Positions 57,553 to 64,000 of a DNA stretch of 64,000 nt are shown here, piece by piece. How positions within the stretch are numbered: position 1 is the stretch's first letter; the number at the start of each line of letters is the position of its first letter. The DNA lies in assembly GCA_030142905.1 (NCBI GenBank), contig JASJOG010000132.1, positions 600,001 to 664,000 on the forward strand. The letters run 5' to 3'. The position numbers and the translations under genes were made by a program. This stretch comes from Heliopora coerulea (taxonomy: Eukaryota; Cnidaria; Anthozoa; Scleralcyonacea; Helioporidae). The notes below the pieces were generated by a model. That model had not been told where the DNA came from and ran no database searches. It saw only the letters and a list, made by a program, of their open reading frames with translations.

Positions 57553-57963
57553 TGTAATGAATGTATACTAATACTAGCGCACTGTGTGCTACGTTATATA
57601 TGTATCCATTTGCGCTGTATTTGTTCTTAGCCCACAGCGCATGTTTTCCGTCTGACCGGACTTCAACTACATTTAATGTACGCATTTCAATAGTTATTTG
57701 TAATGTAATGTATTTAAACCCAACTGTATAAAATTAAGTGAAATAAAAATTTACTTGTTCATTGAAAGCCTGTTGCTCTGACTTGTTAAAATCAGCGAAA
57801 AAGGTGCATTTTCCGGTGATCTAGGGGGTTGAATTTTTAAAAATTTTCCCGCTCGGCGCCAACCATGGTGGCGCTTCGTGGGCGAACATTAAACCAAATC
57901 TGCGTGACCAAACATTTTGTGCTGGCTACGCCACTGAACTTATGTTTAATATAATTTCTATAC

Positions 57964-58062
57964 CTGAGTCTGTGGTGTCGACCTCGGCAATCATTTTCTT
58001 CAACTCCAAGTGCGTTTTTGCTTGTCCAAGCCTCTCCATCATGCGTTTAAGTTCCATGATAT
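57964..58062 (-). CDS. AIF1: AIF1-like EF-hand protein, exon 5
   Basis: Acceptor ctttacag and donor gtatag bracket 99 bases reading (D)IMELKRMMERLGQAKTHLELKKMIAEVDTTDS. This supplies the end of EF-hand 1, the L-K-R-M-M-E-x-L-G and K-T-H-L-E-L-K-K-M-I signatures of AIF1, and the start of EF-hand 2. Exon 4 ends one base into the Asp codon completed here. A hAT TSD ends 16 bases beyond the donor. Confidence 0.92.
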
Positions 58063-58069
58063 CTGTAAA

Positions 58070-60130
58070 GACAATGTGGTTTATGTTTAAAAGAAGACTT
58101 TGTTCTGACTCTGAAGTTTACCGCTGCTGAGACGGTCGAAATGTCAGTCACTAACTAAACAGTATCGTATTTCTCAAGACTGCATTGACCTGGACAGTCT
58201 ACTTTCACCAACATGTACTGATTCTCCCGGCTTCAAACCATTCACTTTGAAACCACTCTCTTTTATTATATCCAAATACATATTCCGTGATCTGTAATTC
58301 TGTACTGCAGGTAATTAGTAAATTATTTAAACTTGAATTTTTGTCTCCTTTGTTCAAGTACTATCAAGTTCAAGTCCTTATTTCTGTAATTTGGATTTTA
58401 ACACACTAGCAAAATTGGGTAGCTCATTACGTACCGGTAAGTAAAATTAAGTTACTTATAACTAGTTGAACTCCTAAAACAACATTCTTATTTTCAAGAG
58501 GTAAGATGAATTTATACAATGAATATAACAGGATATTGGGGAATTACTTAAGACTTGATTGATATCTTGATATGATATCAAGAACATCAGATGTGATTGT
58601 GCTGGGATGGCCACCAATAAAAGAATTGACTCCCATAGTGACATTAGCAAGCCAAACTTAAAAAAACCCTAACTGGCCAAGATATTTACAATTCAAAGTT
58701 AAAAAATCACCATGAATTCTTCAGAGCAACAGTAATGTGGAACTGTCTGATGCTTGAAGTCCCCCAAATCAAAAACTTTTCCAAAAATCTAATGCAAACG
58801 TTTTGAACAACCTTCCTAGGTGTCTTAAGCTTATAAATTTTAAAAGTTACAAGACTGTTGTTAAGGACTATTTTTTTAGAAAAACCAGGCATTGAATACT
58901 TTATTACTTTGTCAGTTTGGATTTTTACATGCATCCATACTCACATACTTGTACACAAATACATACATAAAATACATACATGCATACGCACATATATTTA
59001 TTTAAGGTATGATTATTACAATTAGAAAAACACCTTGAAAAGGAAAATTGAGAGATTAACCCTGTTTAAACAATTTATCACTTCAAAACATAAATTCTAA
59101 ATAAAATCATGAAAAACTAAACATTTTTAAGCAATATTCATCAGTGGCATAACCAAGGAGGGGTGGATGTTTAGGGGTTCAAACAACCCCCATAGCTACA
59201 ATGAACTTGAGTTCCCAATTCAATAATGAGTCATAAAACAGTATCACAATCAGGCCAGCTTTGATTTGTGAGCTTGAAACCACTCTTGGCAATGTGATAA
59301 ATCATTGAAATGTATTATCTGAAGTGTTGATGTGAGGATGTGAATGTCTGGTCAGTTGTTAGCAGGATACTGAATTAATATTAATCACTAACGAATGTTG
59401 ATTGTTGGGCAAAAAGCAGTAGGAGGCTATTGATTACAGTAAATGGCAAAACCTGTCAACATAGTAAACTATGTTAAGCATGTCTTTAGCATATAGTAAC
59501 AACATCCAACATCAAAGGTTAAGATTAAGTAACTTCTGAGCAGCTGCTCTAAATCATTTACTGGTAAAATTTAGTGTGCATTATTGACACTTTTACAAAG
59601 AAAGCGCTACCAAAATTACCGTTCTTCTTCTGCAGCTAAACATTTTCCCTAGTGGTGTTTGAGTGGTGTTTGATGGCATTACTGTCGATTGTATTTAACC
59701 ATGAATGCCCCCATGAGACTCATACACCTAGTTCTGCATGACTAGGCCTAAACTAGGCATTTTTAAACTACACAAACATTTCAAGCCATATATTTTTGTG
59801 CTTCTTGTCAACTAAAATATCAAATACAGGCACAAAATATGAGAATTAATCTTCATAAACATCCAGACAAGAAGACCAAAATTCTGCAAATAGAAGTGAA
59901 ATTGACTAACAAATGGTTTTAAAAGGCACAATTGCAGGCCAAACTCTCATTTGCCATTATGCTCAGATAAATGTCTCATGTGATAAACTAACATATACAG
60001 TAAGAAGGTACCACATTTTCTGAGAGTTGGAAATTTCTAGTGGTAAAAGTTGCTTGACATCAAAACCCCCTAAAGAAAAATTCCTTTCTACAAGCTTGAG
60101 GTTCATAAACAATTTTAGCCTAGATCTAAA
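58070..60130. other. intronic, no gene recognised
   Basis: AT-rich part of AIF1 intron 4. No convincing coding or repeat structure beyond short low-complexity tracts. Confidence 0.45.
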
Positions 60131-60132
60131 TA

Positions 60133-61047
60133 CAGTCAACTCTCTCTTAATAAACACCTTTATAAAATGGACACCTCTCTAAGTCTGACAGCTAGTTTGG
60201 TCCTGGCCATATCTCTGTTGTTTTCCTTTTCCCAAACTCTTTCTAAGATGGACACCTCTCTAAAACAGACAAGGGACACTTTGAAGCAGTCAACAGACAC
60301 TTCAGAAGTGTGTTTTCATTCAGAAAAGTTCCTTAAAGCATAAGAGAATGGGGTTAATGGTTGCCTGTGACCCCCACTGAATGTCCTTTGGTGCAAATGG
60401 TTGCATATTTATGCTAAGGAATGTGACTTCCTATGCAATTATTTTAATTGAAAATGACAAAACATTAATGTGTGCCAATTCAGTAAAATAAATGTAATTT
60501 TGCACTACTGAGTTTGAGGTTGGCATTAACAAAAGCATATTTTCTGGTAATGAACAGCAAAAGGTGTAAAAGTGCATAGTACATTAATAACCAGAAATTT
60601 ACAACAGTGATATTGTTTTCCCTTCAATTTTACTGTAGTGCTTGTTTAGAAATCAATCAATCATGCCATGTTCAACCACCACACAGAAGGAATAAAATTA
60701 GTGCCCAAAAAATTACAGCAGTCAAGTTCTTGGACTTCTAAGTCAACTATGGCTAGCCCCACTTGAGTTTTCTTTTGTCTTTCCTTTCTTTTCAGTTCTT
60801 GTATCCTGATTTCCAACAATAGTGACTTCAACTATCATCTTTTCCTTGGTATTTTTTATGTTGTATTAGTGTTGTTCCAGTTTGCAGCTAGCAATAAAAA
60901 ACCCATCCCAAACCAATGTTTATTTATTATACCTGCCTTCTGGATCACTGGTGTCAGGTTACCTTGACTCTCTATATGGCAGACGCCTCTCTAAGACAGA
61001 CAGTTGGAACCAGTCCCAATGGTGTCTGTCTTAGAGAGAGTTGACTG
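60133..61047. mobile_element. Tc1/mariner-like non-autonomous element
   Basis: cagtcaactctctctta at 60133 and the complement of taagacag…agagagagttgactg ending at 61047 are inverted. TA precedes the left end; the right has CA, one change from TA. Subterminal gacacctctctaag repeats. A half copy of the 40-kb foldback MITE lies inside (about 60345-60572). Confidence 0.65.
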
Positions 61048-61943
61048 CAAATTAAAATTTCCAGCCAGTACTATTGTTTTTGATAACCGATTTCACTCAT
61101 TAATTTACATCCCAGATTAAATTATCATTATTACTATTACTCATACTAAAACTACTAGTTACTCCTATTATTATTATTACTTCTACTACCACCATCACTA
61201 CTAATTACAGTTACTGTTAGCATTATTATTATCATAATGCATATTTTAAATGTACAAGTTATACAACTGAAATGTAATAAGGCACAGGTATCAGTGCGGT
61301 TTGGATCCAGAAATGCTAGTAACAAAAAAGACTAGTCATTCTTCTTCTATTGACTATCATGGTTCATAGTCTGGCTCCACTATTGACCAAACTTTTCTCA
61401 AAACACTTTGTTTCAGGTGTGAATCTAGTCCCGTGTTCAGCCAACTGAGTTACAAAGGTCGTTGTTGACAAAATGGTTATAAGAGCAATCTGCTTTGTAA
61501 AACACTTTGCCCACTGTAAGGTTGTAGTGGAAGAACTCACTGCCAAAGGCAAACTCCTCATGTTATATTGCAAGCATGGATTTGAATTGTTGCTGTTAGT
61601 GTGTTTCTTTCCAAACTACAGGTGATATAACATATATATATATTACACTGGTGCCACAGCATGGAGACTTGCACACTTGTCCATGGAAAGAAAAACCAGA
61701 GAATATATATATATATATGAAGCTTATATTGATATTTTGCATGGAGTGAAGTCTAACAGTAATCTTAATAGCTTAATGCAAGTGAAACCTCAATTCATAA
61801 GCCACTACAGGGTCATGTGTGGTCTACATGCACATTATAAAGATCCATGTTCAAAAAATGTCATCACAGAGAATTTACAGTAGATGGTTAGGTTAATGCT
61901 CACTCCAAAGCCCACAAAAATTGAAAGTTACAGCATTATAAAT
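61048..61943. other. intronic, microsatellites only
   Basis: ATT-rich tracts near 61130-61240 and short TA runs near 61632 and 61704. No gene. Confidence 0.45.
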
Positions 61944-62540
61944 TAGGGGTGCACCGGACCTCGGTTCTGGCTGGTTAGTTCCGGCCGGAACCCCGATTTT
62001 TCAGAGATCCAGTTCCGGCTGGAACTGTTGAAAAAAGCACGGCCGGAACCGGAACTCTTGTTTTCAGAGAGAAAGAACATCAAATAGACTGAACAGATCA
62101 CATTTCATATTTCTACTTCGTTGCTAAGAAGATAAATCATTAAAATGTGAACTAAACTACATAAATAATATGATACAACATGGTGTCCAGTGAGGGTATC
62201 GATTAGAAAGTTTGGAAATTGGTTTAAAAACAAGTAATGCTATGTGCACTGTTTAGAGCTTTTATATGATTGTAAGGAAGAAACTATACAAGGATACATG
62301 CATTTGTATACTAATATATGAACACTTTATGAAGACGTTTACATTGCTCAATCTTTTAATTTATTCCAGTCAGGGAAGTACCAGTCAGGTACTGGCATCA
62401 GACAAAATCAAATATTACCATATATGGCCTAAATAACTCAGTTCTGGTTCCAGCCGGAACTTCCGGCCGGATTTCTTGCTCAGTTCCGGTTGGTTCCGGT
62501 TCCGGCCGGAACCTGAAATACTGGTTCCGGTGCACCCTTG
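61944..62540. mobile_element. hAT-type non-autonomous element
   Basis: aggggtgcaccgga and tccggtgcaccctt are inverted ends (first base changed from C). ttataaat flanks both sides exactly (61936-61943, 62541-62548). Subterminal ttccggccggaac repeats form many small palindromes. No ORF. Confidence 0.8.
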
Positions 62541-62548
62541 TTATAAAT

Positions 62549-63320
62549 TAGTTTCTGTGATCCACTCTAAAAAGAAGTTTTCTTTATACCAGTAATAACA
62601 AGTGTATCAATTTAACACATGCATAATGTTCTAATGAAATAAAGTAGTCAAGGGGGAGCCATCACACCCCCTCCCTCAATATGATGTGGTCTAGCAGTTA
62701 CTGTATTTGTCCTTTACAAGTTGTTTTTATATGGTCATAAAGTTAAAGAAGTGTGCTGGCCCATAGTTTATTTTCTGAGGCCTGAATTACAAAGTTTTAG
62801 TCACCATTCTCCTTCACTACTACCCCTGTAAATATGGACACTTGGGGGCTGTTGTTCCCATCATCCAACTTGGGTGACGCCTTAAAATTTTAGGAATCTC
62901 CTTTTGTCCACATTGAGCTTGAAAATATTGAGGTGGTAAAAGAAGATCTGTGTGGCAACCCTGGACAGATACCTTCCCAGGTTACTGGCTCCAATGTCAG
63001 TTAGATCGCTTGTCTCCAAATAAACACGTTTTGAACCAAGAATAGCTACTGGAGTACTTTTCTTTATGTTAGCATGACATTACTTAAGCAAGAAACAGTA
63101 TCGAGTTTCCACTTCATTACGTCGACTTTACTTCACTAAGTTCAAACGACTTTCAATGCATTTTTGAATAAATGATGATGAATACTTAATCTACAGTAGC
63201 TCAAGCGATGGACAAACAATCACCTAATCCTTAAATAACAAGTATTAATATTGAATTATAATTGCAAACATGGCCTCCACCCGTGCCAAGTGATAAATAG
63301 TTGCATATATACAATCTTAC
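62549..63320. other. intronic, no gene recognised
   Basis: Remaining part of AIF1 intron 4; nothing supported. Confidence 0.45.
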
Positions 63321-63362
63321 CGATGTCGCCTGAATTGTCTTCGTCAAAATCCATGAATTGTT
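63321..63362 (-). CDS. AIF1: AIF1-like EF-hand protein, exon 4
   Basis: A 42-base exon between cattttag and gtaagatt reading (K)QFMDFDEDNSGDI. With exon 5 it makes a canonical EF-hand loop D-E-D-N-S-G-D-I-D-I-M-E, with Asp1, Asp3, Ser5, Gly6, Asp9 and Glu12 all present, so EF-hand 1 should bind calcium. Confidence 0.92.
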
Positions 63363-63523
63363 CTAAAATGATTAAAGTAAATTAATGATTTTAGGAGTCG
63401 TAATGTTAGCTTTTGAATTTTAATTCTGTAAACCTTGATCAAGTTCGCAAGATAAATCACATGCTTCCTCATGTCACTGGCACGTCTGGTTATTATTTAT
63501 CTCCTACCCTGCATATTACTTAC

Positions 63524-63599
63524 TTTTGTATGACTCTAGTGCCCCAGCAAGATCAGGCCACTCCTCTTCGTCGTCGTAGTCTCCACTACTTATAAAACT
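63524..63599 (-). CDS. AIF1: AIF1-like EF-hand protein, exon 3
   Basis: Acceptor tttttacag and donor gtaagt bracket 76 bases reading SFISSGDYDDEEEWPDLAGALESYK. This is the acidic linker before the EF-hand lobe, matching the position of the D-E-D-L-P-S-K-L-E-G-F-K segment in vertebrate AIF1. Entry phase 0, exit phase 1, consistent with both neighbours. Confidence 0.85.
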
Positions 63600-63688
63600 C
63601 TGTAAAAAGTAAACGGGGATTGTGCCTTAACAAAATGATCATCACTATAGTTGCTCGTTCACTTGCTGAAGGGCAAGGGTCATTATAC

Positions 63689-63750
63689 CTTGTTTATCTC
63701 GTCAAGCTTTTGCTCTTGGTCACTCTTCAATTTGCCATATGCTTTACCAC
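63689..63750 (-). CDS. AIF1: AIF1-like EF-hand protein, exon 2
   Basis: Acceptor cttcttag and donor gtataat bracket 62 bases reading (G)GKAYGKLKSDQEQKLDEINK. This is the AIF1 N-terminal signature G-G-K-A-x-G-x-L-K…L-D-E-I-N-K. AIF1 proteins bind calcium and bundle actin and act in immune cells of animals; in corals they are linked to inflammation and wound response. Confidence 0.92.
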
Positions 63751-63834
63751 CTAAGAAGCAAGAGCGCATTTCTAAAATATCCAGAAACTGTATATTACAG
63801 CGATAAATAGCTTACCAAATTTAAAAAGACATAC

Positions 63835-63847
63835 CTTGATGATCCAT
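63835..63847 (-). CDS. AIF1: AIF1-like EF-hand protein, exon 1 coding part
   Basis: ATG at 63847 gives MDHQ plus one base before donor gtatgt, joining exon 2 in phase. Upstream to 64000 is presumed 5' UTR. An upstream ATG at 63978 starts an overlapping frame out of phase with AIF1 (MEAEIVSGVSMVSG…), which could act as an inhibitory uORF if transcripts include it. The six exons found give 118 codons plus two bases, against about 147 residues usual for the family. Confidence 0.75.
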
Positions 63848-64000
63848 GGTGTAATCCTTTCCTCAGTATGATGACCCGTGTGCAAGACGGAAACCCTATC
63901 AGCCTTCAGCAAACAGAATGGATGGAACATAGGAAGACCAGAAACCATGGAAACGCCCGAAACGATTTCCGCCTCCATATGTCGCCCAAACGAGGCCTTG

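Larger units (their letters stand above)
54168..57936 (+). mobile_element. hAT transposon beside AIF1 exon 5
   Basis: cagtggcgtagccagc at 54168 is exactly complementary to gctggctacgccactg ending at 57936. aacttatg flanks both sides (54160-54167, 57937-57944): an exact 8-bp hAT TSD. The 3,769-bp element carries one transposase gene, now broken, and a SINE inserted near its 3' end. Confidence 0.93.

Overview
This is AT-rich, intron-bearing metazoan DNA, most likely from a cnidarian and probably a stony coral. The taxon is an inference. It rests on two animal genes with spliceosomal introns, on protein-coding elements of the kinds common in cnidarian assemblies (Penelope-like, CR1/L2 LINEs, hAT, integrase-type DNA transposons, gypsy gag), and on the absence of operons, Shine-Dalgarno sites or bacterial genes.

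Only two host genes are well supported. A GT31 beta-1,3-glycosyltransferase lies on the + strand with exons at 29193-29841 and 37446-37921; the junction is phase-consistent and gives 374 aa. An allograft-inflammatory-factor-1-like EF-hand gene lies on the - strand, with six exons found between 63847 and 47838; its last exon was not located. A 47-codon small ORF at 43033-43176 (-) is a weaker candidate.

Almost everything else is transposable-element DNA, often nested and datable by target-site duplications (TSDs). 1158-3178 is a 2-kb inverted repeat. 3545-13628 is an inverted-repeat element split by an 8.5-kb array of three head-to-tail copies of one integrase-type transposon. 13.6-19.8 kb holds small remnants (hAT MITE, gypsy gag, LINE RT, zinc-ribbon fragment). 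About 19.86-29.19 kb looks like one large integrase-type transposon with subterminal minisatellites; its transposase frame is broken by a 2.9-kb insertion carrying a LINE and by a 189-bp hAT MITE, and its right end abuts the first GT31 exon.

The 7.6-kb GT31 intron holds a pogo/Tigger-like element with a HIRAN-like ORF and a complete hAT element (32465-36000) whose two-exon 795-aa transposase is intact. 38-47 kb holds SINEs, foldback MITEs, Penelope fragments and a well-formed type-I hammerhead ribozyme (41121-41180, -). The 10-kb AIF1 intron holds palindromes, a minisatellite and a second hAT element (54168-57936) that landed 16 bp past the exon-5 donor. Both large hAT transposases are antisense to the gene they sit in.
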